From: Alcanivorax sp. REN37
GTDB taxonomy: Bacteria; Pseudomonadota; Gammaproteobacteria; Pseudomonadales; Alcanivoracaceae
Assembly: GCF_041102775.1 (NCBI RefSeq)
Contig: NZ_JBGCUO010000001.1
Span: forward strand, 2,294,001 to 2,358,000
Direction of reading: 5' to 3'
DNA length: 64,000 bases
The position numbers were made by a program, and so were the translations under genes. The notes under the pieces are model-generated. The model had not been told where the DNA came from and did not search any database. It saw only the letters and a list, made by a program, of their open reading frames with translations. Shown in pieces: positions 1 through 8,589 of the stretch; the first letter of the stretch is position 1; each line of letters begins with the position of its first letter.

Positions 1-590
1 GACTGGAGAAAAAGCTCGGCATCCGTGCCTCCGATACCGCCGCCATCAACTTCACCGACTGCCGCGTACCGGCCGAAAACCTGCTCGGCAACCCGGACAT
101 CGACGTCAAGAAAGGCTTTGGCGGGGTGATGGAGACGTTCGACAACACCCGTCCGCTGGTGGCGTCGATGGCGCTCGGCTGCGCGCGCGCCTCCTTGGAG
201 CGCATTCGCGAGCTGCTCGCCGACCACGTCAACCTCGACTACGGTCAGCCGGTGGACAACGCCAGCGCGGTGGAAGCCGAGCTGTATCGCATGGAAGCCG
301 AATGGGAAGCCGCTTACTGGCTCACCATCCGCGCCGCCTGGATGGCAGACAACAAGCGCTCCAACTCGCTGGAAGCGTCGATTTCCAAGGCCAAAGCCGG
401 TCGAGTCGGCAATGCCATCACGCTGCGCTGTGTGGAACTGGCCGGCAGCCTCGGCTACACCGAGGACGACTTGCTGGAGAAATGGGCGCGCGATTCGAAG
501 ATTCTCGACATCTTCGAAGGCACCCAACAAATCCAGCAGTTGATCATCGCCCGCCGCCTGTTGGGGCTGTCCTCGTCAGAATTGAAGTAA
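1..590 (+). CDS. Acyl-CoA dehydrogenase, C-terminal part (5' end outside window)
   Basis: The reading frame is already open at the window edge (first full codon at base 3) and runs to a TAA at 588-590, giving about 195 residues. They correspond to the second half of an acyl-CoA dehydrogenase: the end of the middle beta domain (KLGIRASDTAAINF, then VPAENLLG) and the all-alpha C-terminal domain. The IFEGTQQIQQLIIARRLLG stretch near the end is the family signature that closes over the FAD. The enzyme would catalyse alpha-beta oxidation of an acyl-CoA thioester, passing electrons to ETF. The substrate cannot be told from this half. A terminator follows 13 bases after the stop, so this is the last gene of its transcript. 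Confidence 0.93.
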   Translation, partial: LEKKLGIRASDTAAINFTDCRVPAENLLGNPDIDVKKGFGGVMETFDNTRPLVASMALGCARASLERIRELLADHVNLDYGQPVDNASAVEAELYRMEAEWEAAYWLTIRAAWMADNKRSNSLEASISKAKAGRVGNAITLRCVELAGSLGYTEDDLLEKWARDSKILDIFEGTQQIQQLIIARRLLGLSSSELK

Positions 591-602
591 CCTTGCATCA
601 TC

Positions 603-630
603 AACCCCTGCCATCGCGGCAGGGGTTTTT
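603..630 (+). terminator. Rho-independent terminator after acyl-CoA dehydrogenase
   Basis: A GC-rich hairpin (arms AACCCCTGCC and GGCAGGGGTT around a four-base loop) is followed directly by a run of T on the plus strand. Confidence 0.85.
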
Positions 631-711
631 ACAGCAGCCCTGCAAAGAATCCGTCATAATCCTGCGTGGCCTTCACCGGCCTACCTTTGAGTCTTTGCAC
701 GAGTATTCAGG

Positions 712-1080
712 ATGAATCCAGCCCTTCGTTTCCGCAGCCTGCGTGGGGCGCTGCTGGGCGCATTGCTGCCATTGGCCGCCTGCGATCCGGTCACCCCACC
801 CACAGATCTGGTACCGATGCGCGTCGAGCCCGACGCCGCACCGCACACCCCGTTGCCGCCCCGTACCGTCCATTATATTTGCCAAGACGGCACTGAATTG
901 GCGGTGGAATACAGCAGCGAAGGCGCGCGCCTGCATTTGAATGGCGAGCATCATTTGCTGTTGCCAGAAATCGCCGCGTCCGGCGCGCTGTTTGTCGACA
1001 GCAGCCTGGAATGGCACACCAAAGGCGAGGTCGGCCTGCTCACCGGCGCCGATGATTCATTGGAGTGCCACGCCCAGTGA
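712..1080 (+). CDS. MliC-like lipoprotein (putative C-type lysozyme inhibitor)
   Basis: This is a 122-residue protein with a lipoprotein signal peptide: a basic N-terminus, a hydrophobic core and the lipobox LAAC with the acylated Cys at residue 24. The mature part has the layout of the MliC domain: YICQDGTELAVEY opening, a short beta-rich middle, the SGALFVDSSLEW segment with a small-residue turn, WHTKGEVGLL, and a final Cys (DSLECH) that could pair with the YIC cysteine. MliC proteins sit in the envelope and block lysozyme. The domain call rests on pattern only, and the sequence is divergent. It is not obviously operonic with its neighbours; the next gene starts 77 bases downstream. Confidence 0.65.
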   Translation: MNPALRFRSLRGALLGALLPLAACDPVTPPTDLVPMRVEPDAAPHTPLPPRTVHYICQDGTELAVEYSSEGARLHLNGEHHLLLPEIAASGALFVDSSLEWHTKGEVGLLTGADDSLECHAQ

Positions 1081-1157
1081 TAGCGCCCGGCGACCCTTGT
1101 CCGGGGCCGCCGGCACACCGCACAATCGGCATTCCCGAAACTGCTGCGGATACCGCC

Positions 1158-1694
1158 ATGTCCACTCCCTGCACCCTGATGCGTCTGCGCGACCGCCTCA
1201 ATCTGCCTTGGCTCGCGCTGCTCAGCGGCGTGGTGTTCCTGCTGTCACAAACGCTGATCTTGCTGACGCTGGCGCCACTGGATGACCCCAGCGCCTTGCT
1301 GCGTATGCAGCTGACCTACACCAGTGCCGAGCAATATCTGGCGCAGTTCGCAGCCTGGGAACACGACGGTCTGCTCTACGCCTACCGCGACCACTTGCTA
1401 CCGGATACCCTGCATCCGCTGTGGTATGGCCTGTTCGCCAGCACTCTGCTGGCCATCGTGCTGAGCCGCGCCGGCGCCAGCCAACGCTGGAATCTGCTGT
1501 TGCCGTTGCCGGCATTGTCGGCGTTGCTGGATGTGCTGGAAAACACCGTACAGCAACTGTTTCTCGCCAACTCCGCATCGATTACCGATGCACTGGCCAC
1601 CTTTAGCTGGCTGTGTTCCAGTGGCAAATGGTTGCTGGTGATGGTGTACCTGCTGGCGATTATCGGCTGGGCGCTGGTCGGTCGGCGGCGTTAA
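1158..1694 (+). CDS. Hypothetical inner-membrane protein
   Basis: I do not recognise this 178-residue protein. It has an N-terminal hydrophobic segment (LALLSGVVFLLSQTLILLTL), a roughly 50-residue polar stretch rich in Tyr and His that is probably periplasmic, and then three more hydrophobic helices, ending in a basic VGRRR tail that suggests a cytoplasmic C-terminus. The ATG at 1158 is preferred over the upstream ATG at 1065, because the extra 31 residues overlap the previous gene and are Pro-rich and low in quality. A four-helix topology is inferred. Confidence 0.6.
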   Translation: MSTPCTLMRLRDRLNLPWLALLSGVVFLLSQTLILLTLAPLDDPSALLRMQLTYTSAEQYLAQFAAWEHDGLLYAYRDHLLPDTLHPLWYGLFASTLLAIVLSRAGASQRWNLLLPLPALSALLDVLENTVQQLFLANSASITDALATFSWLCSSGKWLLVMVYLLAIIGWALVGRRR

Positions 1695-2094
1695 AGGCAG
1701 GCCGCCAGCGGGGCGCACAGTGCAGGGAGTGAGCCGCTAAGCGACCGCCTGTTCCAATGCCCGGTAAAGCATGTCCTGCCGCTCCACCGACGCTGCAATC
1801 CCGTTTTAATTTCGACATCAGCGCTTCCCCCCGTCACTGCGAGCGCTTATTTTTTCTTTAAAAAATCGAACCTAAAAAATAAAACTCAGAGCATAAAAAT
1901 AGCAGCAGAAGCAGAAGCAGAAGCAGAAGCAGAAGCAGAAGCAGAAGCAGAAAGCAACGATATGCCTGCATGCAGCTTTGGATCAGCTTCGGCCTCAGCC
2001 TTATTTGAAATGACCACCACACTAGCATGCCGCCCAAAGACAGCCGGCCCGGTCACGCTACCGGCCGTCTCCAGACAGCGTCAGTCACTCCGGT
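1695..2094. other. 400-base convergent intergenic region
   Basis: This gap lies between the 3' ends of two converging genes. Its middle (about 1845-1900) is strongly AT-rich and unlike the high-GC surroundings, and it is followed by a hexamer tandem array. No reading frame in it looks like a gene, and I see no clear terminator with a T-run for the minus-strand gene. Confidence 0.6.
1905..1952. repeat. Tandem hexamer array (GCAGAA)x8
   Basis: Eight perfect consecutive copies of GCAGAA are visible, flanked by one partial copy. The array lies outside any gene, so length change would not shift a reading frame. Confidence 0.95.
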
Positions 2095-2346
2095 TCAGCG
2101 GCGCAACCGTTGCAGCAACAGCAAGCCGGCTCGGCTGATGCGGTAACGCCCCGGCTCACGGGAGCTGATCAAGCGTTTCGCTCGCAGCGACAGAAACAGC
2201 GCTGGTGTGATATCCGGTACAAACCAACCATCGCGGGTCAGCACCTCCACCGCTACCAACGTTTTGCGCTGATCGCGCTCCACCAGCAGGACACCGCCCT
2301 GCGCCAATACTTTGAGAATGCGCTGTTCAAGGCGGGACGCGTTCAC
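2095..2346 (-). CDS. YjhX/TopAI-family protein (UPF0386), putative topoisomerase I-inhibiting toxin
   Basis: This 83-residue protein opens VNASRLEQRILKVLAQGG and contains LTRDGWFVPDITPALFLSLR, matching the small YjhX family (E. coli members are about 85 residues) along its length. E. coli YjhX (TopAI) is reported to bind and inhibit DNA topoisomerase I and is neutralised by the GNAT-family protein YjhQ. The GTG at 2344-2346 is chosen because it gives the family length and has a strong GGGAGG ribosome site just upstream; the frame is open to 2514, but the extra N-terminus looks random. The gene upstream on the same strand is a GNAT acetyltransferase, but it resembles RimJ/RimL more than YjhQ, so the pairing is only suggestive. 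Confidence 0.7.
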   Translation of the reverse strand: MNASRLEQRILKVLAQGGVLLVERDQRKTLVAVEVLTRDGWFVPDITPALFLSLRAKRLISSREPGRYRISRAGLLLLQRLRR

Positions 2347-2350
2347 AGCG

Positions 2351-2356
2351 CCTCCC
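2351..2356 (-). promoter_or_regulatory. Shine-Dalgarno site that fixes the GTG start of the YjhX-like gene
   Basis: GGGAGG on the minus strand ends four bases before the GTG. It is the best ribosome site in the upstream stretch and supports the short 83-residue product. Confidence 0.7.
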
Positions 2357-2539
2357 GCCGCGCCACGCGTGCGCGGACCACGGCCCCAACGGCCGCAGGG
2401 GAATCGTTCAACATGGGAATGTCTCGGACACAAACATGCACAGACCGCCACCATCAAGCGGGGCGGAACCAGACCAGGGCGGGATGGGTTATCTGCGCAT
2501 GAAGCTCCGATCAAAAGGAAGGCGGTGTTTTTACCACGC

Positions 2540-3100
2540 TCAGCGCGGCGTTGCCAAGGCGGCGTAATCCTGCTCCAGGATGGCCATCATCTGGGCGTTA
2601 ACGAAACGGCCCTTCTCGAAAAAGTAATCGCGCAGGATGCCTTCGTTGCGCAAGCCGCAACGCTCTAGCAAGCGCTCTGAGGCATGGTTGGCGGGATCGA
2701 TGAAGGCTTCCATACGATGCAGCGCCAACGGCCCAAAACCGTAAGCCAGCAGCGCCTGCACCGCTTCCGTCATCAGCCCCTGGCCCCAGCAGTCCGGATG
2801 CAGCTCATAACCGATCTCGGCGCGGCGGTGGCTGGGACAGTATTGGTGCAGGCCGCAGGTGCCGATCAGGCGGTCATCACCGGAGCGGGTCAGCGCCCAG
2901 CGCAGCCCTTCACCGGCCTCGGTGCGGCGCAGCCAAACGCGCACCAACTGCTCGGCTTCCGCCAATTCGGTGAAGGTATCCAGATCGTAGTATTCGCTCA
3001 CTTCATCGCGGGAGAAGATATCCAGCAGCGCAGGGGCGTCCTCCGCGCGCAGCGCACGCAGGTGCAAACGCGGAGTCTGCAACGGAGTGAACATCAGCAT
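2540..3100 (-). CDS. GNAT family N-acetyltransferase (RimJ/RimL-like)
   Basis: This 186-residue protein begins with the LQTPRLHLRALRAEDAPAL strand-helix typical of RimJ/RimL-type acetyltransferases. The acetyl-CoA-binding region follows as AEIGYELHPDCWGQGLMTEA, where the usual R/Q-x-x-G-x-G/A element appears as CWGQGLM, and then ASERLLERCGLRNEGILRDY. Such enzymes acetylate N-terminal amines or small amine substrates in the cytosol; the substrate here is unknown. A GGAG lies about nine bases upstream of the ATG. It sits between rimI (21 bases upstream) and the YjhX-like gene (193 bases downstream), all on the minus strand, so it could belong to the rimI transcript or act as partner of the toxin homologue. 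Confidence 0.85.
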   Translation of the reverse strand: MLMFTPLQTPRLHLRALRAEDAPALLDIFSRDEVSEYYDLDTFTELAEAEQLVRVWLRRTEAGEGLRWALTRSGDDRLIGTCGLHQYCPSHRRAEIGYELHPDCWGQGLMTEAVQALLAYGFGPLALHRMEAFIDPANHASERLLERCGLRNEGILRDYFFEKGRFVNAQMMAILEQDYAALATPR

Positions 3101-3121
3101 CAGGGCAACTCCAAAGTGCGG

Positions 3122-3607
3122 TCAGCGGGACGGCAACGGCAGCGGCGCCAGCATCACCCAACCGGCCTCGCGGCCATGGGGGCCAGGATAGTAATCGCGG
3201 CGTTCGCCCACTTTGGCAAAGCCGACGCTCAAATACAGCGCCTGGGCAGCGTGGTTGGAAGCACGCACTTCAAGGAACAGCTGCTGGCAGCGCGGCGCGC
3301 TGGCCGCCGCCATGAACTCCAATAGCGCCCGGCCCCAGCCCCGGCCTTGGTGAGCACCGGCCACGGCGATGTTGAGCAGGTGGGCTTCGTCTAGCACTTC
3401 TGACACCACCGCAAACCCGACGACGGTGCCGTGCAGCTCAAGCACCCGGCAGTGGTGGCCATAGCGGAGCGAGTCAGCAAACAGCGCCGGCGTCCAAGGA
3501 CTGAACTGCAGCGCCGCATCCAACGCCGCCACGGCGGTCACATCATCAGCCGTCATCAACCGGCATTGCACATCACTGCGCAGCCAAGGTACGACATTGT
3601 CAGCCAC
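3122..3607 (-). CDS. rimI: Ribosomal protein S18-alanine N-acetyltransferase RimI
   Basis: This 161-residue GNAT enzyme has the RimI layout: CRLMTADDVTAVAALDAA, then FSPWTPALFADSLR, EAHLLNIAVAGAHQGRGWGR with the acetyl-CoA loop QGRGWG, and FLEVRASNHAAQALYLSVGF, which is the RimI family signature. It would acetylate the N-terminal Ala of ribosomal protein S18. The frame is open far upstream, but the GTG at 3605-3607 overlaps the end of the preceding gene by eight bases, giving a compact translationally coupled pair as in E. coli holD-rimI. An internal ATG (MTADD) is an alternative start that would give about 143 residues. Confidence 0.88.
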   Translation of the reverse strand: MADNVVPWLRSDVQCRLMTADDVTAVAALDAALQFSPWTPALFADSLRYGHHCRVLELHGTVVGFAVVSEVLDEAHLLNIAVAGAHQGRGWGRALLEFMAAASAPRCQQLFLEVRASNHAAQALYLSVGFAKVGERRDYYPGPHGREAGWVMLAPLPLPSR

Positions 3608-4370
3608 GGCGGTAATACCCCGCCGCCAGCAACGCCTGCCAAGTGCGGCGTTTATGCTCCGCCGGGGTGTGTAGCATTTCGTCCAGCGCACTGACCACCA
3701 GCAGCGACAGGCCATCATGCTGATGCAACTGATAGCGCGGCCGTTGCAGCGCAGTAGCCACCGCCTCCGACGCACACAGCAGCACCTGCCCAGCCTGGGC
3801 ACGGCACAGACCACGCAGGAACGCATCCAGCGCCTGCCCGGTTTCCTCACGCGAAACACGCATCCGCTCCGGCGGGAATTGGAACCGGCGCCGCGCTTGG
3901 CTACGACCGCCCCAGAGCGCCGCCAGCCCCTGCGCCAAACCTTGGGCGTCACGGCCCAGCGCCGGTGCGTGGGGATCGTCTTGCTCGACAACCAACCACA
4001 GCGAACCCAGCCACAGCGCTTCCAGGGTAAGAGTAAGCCCGGCCTCGCCGGCCGCCTCCGGCAATGCGGGCTCGGCAGCGTCCGACGGCGCGACCGGAGC
4101 CAAGCTCGGCACCGCATCCAGTGCTGCCGACAGCGGCCCGCTACCGGCTGGTGCTTCAACGGTGGCAGCCGGCGCGGCGTTCGACGCGGACACCGCGGTC
4201 GGCACTGGCACCGGGTCCGGCACGGCATCAGCCGGCGCCGGCGTCAGCGGCTGCGGCCACGCCCACACCGGGGACGGCGCGGCCGCCGGCACACTGCGGC
4301 GCGCCACCCAAGGGGTCAGCCCCAGTGCCTGCAGGTAGGCCTGTCGATGAGGTTCGGGTAAAGCGGACAT
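3600..4370 (-). CDS. Putative DNA polymerase III psi subunit (divergent HolD)
   Basis: This 256-residue protein has an N-terminal YLQALGLTPWVARRS that closely mirrors the chi-binding N-terminus of E. coli HolD (QLQQLGITQWSLRRP). An Ala/Pro-rich linker follows (about residues 25-110), and the C-terminal region ends in LDEMLHTPAEHKRRTWQALL, comparable in layout with the HolD tail. It overlaps rimI directly, as holD does in E. coli, and a divergent psi encoded next to rimI is known in pseudomonads. Psi joins the chi subunit to the clamp loader. The gene is often left hypothetical or misnamed TonB because of the Pro-rich linker. The start at 4370 (MSALPEPHRQ) is chosen because the motif follows directly; an upstream ATG at 4436 is possible. 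Confidence 0.6.
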   Translation of the reverse strand: MSALPEPHRQAYLQALGLTPWVARRSVPAAAPSPVWAWPQPLTPAPADAVPDPVPVPTAVSASNAAPAATVEAPAGSGPLSAALDAVPSLAPVAPSDAAEPALPEAAGEAGLTLTLEALWLGSLWLVVEQDDPHAPALGRDAQGLAQGLAALWGGRSQARRRFQFPPERMRVSREETGQALDAFLRGLCRAQAGQVLLCASEAVATALQRPRYQLHQHDGLSLLVVSALDEMLHTPAEHKRRTWQALLAAGYYRRG

Positions 4371-4411
4371 GAGCGCGGTCGCGGTGATGGAAAGGGCGTC
4401 AGTGTAGCAGA

Positions 4412-5029
4412 TCAGCGGCGGCTGCGACGGCGCCACAGCAGACTGACGAGGCCGCCCGCCAGACCCAGCAGCGCGCCGTACAGGTGAGCATTCACATACA
4501 CGCTGCCCGGCACCCAGGCGGATAGATAGCCGCTGTCATAGCCCGGCAGCTGCTCCCACAGCAGGCGCCCACCGAGCGCCAGCAACAGCACGCCATGCAA
4601 GCGCGGATGGCCCGGCAGCCCCACCACCAGCGCCCACACCAGCCAGCTATGCAGCATGCCGGACAGGCCCACATAGGGCCCTTCCAGACCATCACCGATC
4701 CACAGCGCGGCACTCAGTAGTGGCGGCGCCAGCAGCCACCACAGCAGCAGCGTGTGACGTCGGTACAGATCAGAGAACACCAAACAGCAGAGTACGAAGC
4801 CGCTGACATTGAGCAGTGCATGGGCCAGGTTGGCATGCACCCAATGGGCGCTCCACAACCGCCACCACTGCCCCTGTTCCAACGCGCTGCGCTGGTACTC
4901 CAACCAGGGGTCCACCACGCCGGCGGCCGCACCAAACAGCACCAGGATCAGTGCACAGGGCAACCAGCTACGCCAGGTCAGCGGGCGGGACGGGGATGAC
5001 AACAACGGGGACGGCAACATAAACGGCAT
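4412..5029 (-). CDS. Rhombosortase-like rhomboid intramembrane serine protease
   Basis: This 205-residue membrane protein has about six hydrophobic helices. The rhomboid core is visible: WRLWSAHWVHANLAHALLN (His and Asn of the second helix), YVGLSGMLHSW with the presumed nucleophile Ser123, and NAHLYGALLG with the presumed catalytic His182. The size, the GLSG-x-LH element and the AHLxGA motif fit rhombosortases, which cleave and process proteins carrying a GlyGly-CTERM tail at the inner membrane. No GlyGly-CTERM protein is encoded in this window. The ATG at 5029 is preferred over one at 5113, because the longer N-terminus is polar and lies over a plausible leader region. Confidence 0.75.
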   Translation of the reverse strand: MPFMLPSPLLSSPSRPLTWRSWLPCALILVLFGAAAGVVDPWLEYQRSALEQGQWWRLWSAHWVHANLAHALLNVSGFVLCCLVFSDLYRRHTLLLWWLLAPPLLSAALWIGDGLEGPYVGLSGMLHSWLVWALVVGLPGHPRLHGVLLLALGGRLLWEQLPGYDSGYLSAWVPGSVYVNAHLYGALLGLAGGLVSLLWRRRSRR

Positions 5030-5127
5030 TGGAGCACAGCGTTGGTGCCGCGCCAATGGGCGGTCCTCGCGGGCGCTTGGCCGCGCAGGGCAATGCTCTT
5101 GCGCCGACGCCATTTGCTTAAGGCAAA

Positions 5128-5160
5128 AAAAACGCCTCCTGCTATGCAGAAGGCGTTTTT
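5128..5160 (-). terminator. Terminator of the groESL operon
   Basis: The arms AAAAACGCCT and AGGCGTTTTT flank a short loop. On the minus strand the hairpin ends in a T-rich run about 40 bases after the groEL stop. The symmetry could let it act in both directions. Confidence 0.85.
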
Positions 5161-5200
5161 AGGGTCAGCCCGGACCGCGCCGGGCCGGGGTGGGAACGGC

Positions 5201-6859
<1,659 letters not shown>

Positions 6860-6903
6860 TCAATTGCTCAATTCGGTTGCGGGAGTCACGGCGGGGGCAG
6901 TAA

Positions 6904-7194
6904 TCAGCCCTCGATCACCGCCAGCACTTCGGATTCGCTCATTACCAGCAGCTCTTCGCCGTCGATTTTGACGGTGTTGCCGGCGTATTGGCCGAAGATC
7001 ACTTGGTCACCGGCTTTCACGTCCATCGGGCGCACATCACCGGAATCGGTGATCTTGCCTTTCCCGACAGCGATCACTTCGCCACGGGCCGGCTTCTCCG
7101 CCGCGGACCCGGGCAGCACGATGCCACCAGCGCTCTTGGTTTCTTCTTCGGCGCGGCGAACCACGATGCGATCATGCAAAGGACGGATTTTCAT
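6904..7194 (-). CDS. groS: Co-chaperonin GroES (10 kDa)
   Basis: This 96-residue protein has the complete GroES fold elements: [16 protein letters not shown] at the N-terminus, the mobile GroEL-binding loop [16 protein letters not shown], and the C-terminal [19 protein letters not shown]. It caps the GroEL ring. It is the first gene of the groESL operon, with a long leader (about 84 bases) between the CIRCE element and the ATG. Confidence 0.99.
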   Translation of the reverse strand: MKIRPLHDRIVVRRAEEETKSAGGIVLPGSAAEKPARGEVIAVGKGKITDSGDVRPMDVKAGDQVIFGQYAGNTVKIDGEELLVMSESEVLAVIEG

Positions 7195-7277
7195 TGCCTC
7201 TGTTCTCCTGTTGAGGTCGAACTGTTCGGGTGTTTAATTCGTGTTCGGCGGCGGTTGGCCACCGGCCCGGAGGCGAT

Positions 7278-7304
7278 TTAGCACTCTCGGGCAGCGAGTG
7301 CCAA
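7278..7304 (-). promoter_or_regulatory. CIRCE operator (HrcA-binding inverted repeat) of groESL
   Basis: The plus strand reads TTAGCACTC, nine bases, then GAGTGCCAA. This is the CIRCE consensus (TTAGCACTC-N9-GAGTGCTAA) with one mismatch. It starts at the edge of the -10 box, so it covers the predicted transcription start, the classical position for HrcA repression relieved by heat shock. hrcA itself is not in this window. Confidence 0.9.
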
Positions 7305-7331
7305 TCATAATTGGAGTTCGGGTGTCGTCAA
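7304..7331 (-). promoter_or_regulatory. Sigma-70-type promoter of groESL
   Basis: On the minus strand a TTGACG -35 box (7326-7331) and a TATGAT -10 box (7304-7309) are 16 bases apart. No sigma-32-type CTTGAAA box is evident at this position. Confidence 0.75.
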
Positions 7332-7492
7332 TAGGCATCCACCCACACCCTGTTGGCCTCGGCCGCTGTTAGTGGGGTCGCCGCCAGCCCTTTCAAGGGT
7401 TGCCGCCACGATCGTTGCACCACCGCCCCCCGCCCCCTAACCTTGCCCGCTTGAGATGACTGTTTTGCGAGCCCGCCAAGGAGAGCCGCGTC

Positions 7493-8251
7493 ATGGATCT
7501 GCGTGGAAAAACCATTGTTGTCACCGGGGCCGGCCGCGGGCTCGGCCGTGCCATTGCCACCCGCCTTGCCAGTCAGGGCGCCGCCCTCGCCTGTGTCGAT
7601 CTCAATGACGACGACCTCGCTACCAGCATTGCCGCCTGTGCCGCCGCCGGCGGCAGTGCCCGCGCCTACCGCGCCAACATTGCCGATGAAGCCGCGGTGG
7701 TGGCGCTGTTTGAACAGGTGGTCAGTGATTTCGGCAGCCTGCACGGGGTGGTCAACAATGCCGGCATCACCCGCGACGGCCTGCTGGTGAAAGCCCGCGA
7801 CGGTGAGATCAGCACCATGAGCTTGGCGCAGTGGCAGGCGGTGATCGACGTCAACCTCACCGGCGTGTTCCTGTGCGGCCGTGAAGCCGCGCGCCACATG
7901 GTGGCGCAGCAGGTGGACGAAGGCGTGATCGTGAATATCTCTTCCATTGCGCGCCACGGCAGCTTCGGCCAGAGCAACTATGCGGCGGCCAAATCCGGCG
8001 TGGTGGCGCTGGCTGAGGTGTGGGCCAAAGAGCTGGCGCGCTACAACATCCGCACCGGCGCGGTGGCCCCCGGCACCATCAATACCGACATGATCGCGGC
8101 CATGAAGCCCGACGCCCGCGACCGGCTGGTGGCTGGCGTGCCGCTCAAGCGGCTCGGAGAGCCGGACCATATTGCCCGCAGCGTGCAATTCATCTTCGAG
8201 AATGATTACTTCACCGGCCGCTGCATCGACACCGACGGCGGCCTGCGCTGA
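7493..8251 (+). CDS. SDR family oxidoreductase (FabG-like)
   Basis: This 252-residue short-chain dehydrogenase has the NAD(P) glycine motif TGAGRGLG near residue 12, the NNAG motif, the catalytic Ser in NISSIARHGSFGQ, YxxxK in SNYAAAKSG, and the C-terminal ending GRCIDTDGGLR. The closest general match is 3-oxoacyl-ACP/CoA reductase (FabG type), which reduces a 3-ketoacyl thioester. The Asp in CVDLNDDD after the second strand hints at NAD(H) rather than NADP(H) use; this is inference. An AAGGAGA lies just upstream of the ATG. The gene is directly abutted by the following alkyltransferase-like gene, and it is divergent from groESL. Confidence 0.88.
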   Translation: MDLRGKTIVVTGAGRGLGRAIATRLASQGAALACVDLNDDDLATSIAACAAAGGSARAYRANIADEAAVVALFEQVVSDFGSLHGVVNNAGITRDGLLVKARDGEISTMSLAQWQAVIDVNLTGVFLCGREAARHMVAQQVDEGVIVNISSIARHGSFGQSNYAAAKSGVVALAEVWAKELARYNIRTGAVAPGTINTDMIAAMKPDARDRLVAGVPLKRLGEPDHIARSVQFIFENDYFTGRCIDTDGGLR

Positions 8252-8566
8252 ATGATCGACGCCGCAGCCACGGCGCCGCAGCCGTCGTTCGCCGAGCGGG
8301 TGTGGCACATAGTGGCAGCGATCCCGGCTGGCCAGGTGGCCAGCTATGGCGACATTGCCGCGCAGGCCGGCCAGCCGCGTCATGCGCGCCACGTCGGCCG
8401 TATCCTGCGCCAACTGCCGCCCGGCTCGCAGTTACCTTGGCACCGCGTGCTGTGCGCCAACGGTGCCACCCCGGCCGGCGCCGCTCAGCGTGAGCGCTTG
8501 CGCGCCGAGGGTGTCACCTTCCAGGGCGAACGGGTACGCATGAGCGTGCACCGCTGGCAGCCCTGA
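8252..8566 (+). CDS. Alkyltransferase-like protein (ATL, MGMT-family DNA-binding domain)
   Basis: This 104-residue protein matches the DNA-binding C-terminal domain of O6-alkylguanine-DNA alkyltransferase: RVWHIVAAIPAGQVASYGDI, then HARHVGRILRQLP. The active-site PCHR motif is replaced by PWHRV, with Trp63 in place of the reactive Cys. That substitution defines ATL proteins, which bind O6-alkylguanine lesions without repairing them and hand them to nucleotide excision repair. The ATG directly follows the SDR stop codon, so the two are probably cotranscribed, with no obvious functional link. Confidence 0.92.
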   Translation: MIDAAATAPQPSFAERVWHIVAAIPAGQVASYGDIAAQAGQPRHARHVGRILRQLPPGSQLPWHRVLCANGATPAGAAQRERLRAEGVTFQGERVRMSVHRWQP

Positions 8567-8589
8567 GCCCCCATTCCCGGAGTCTGTGA

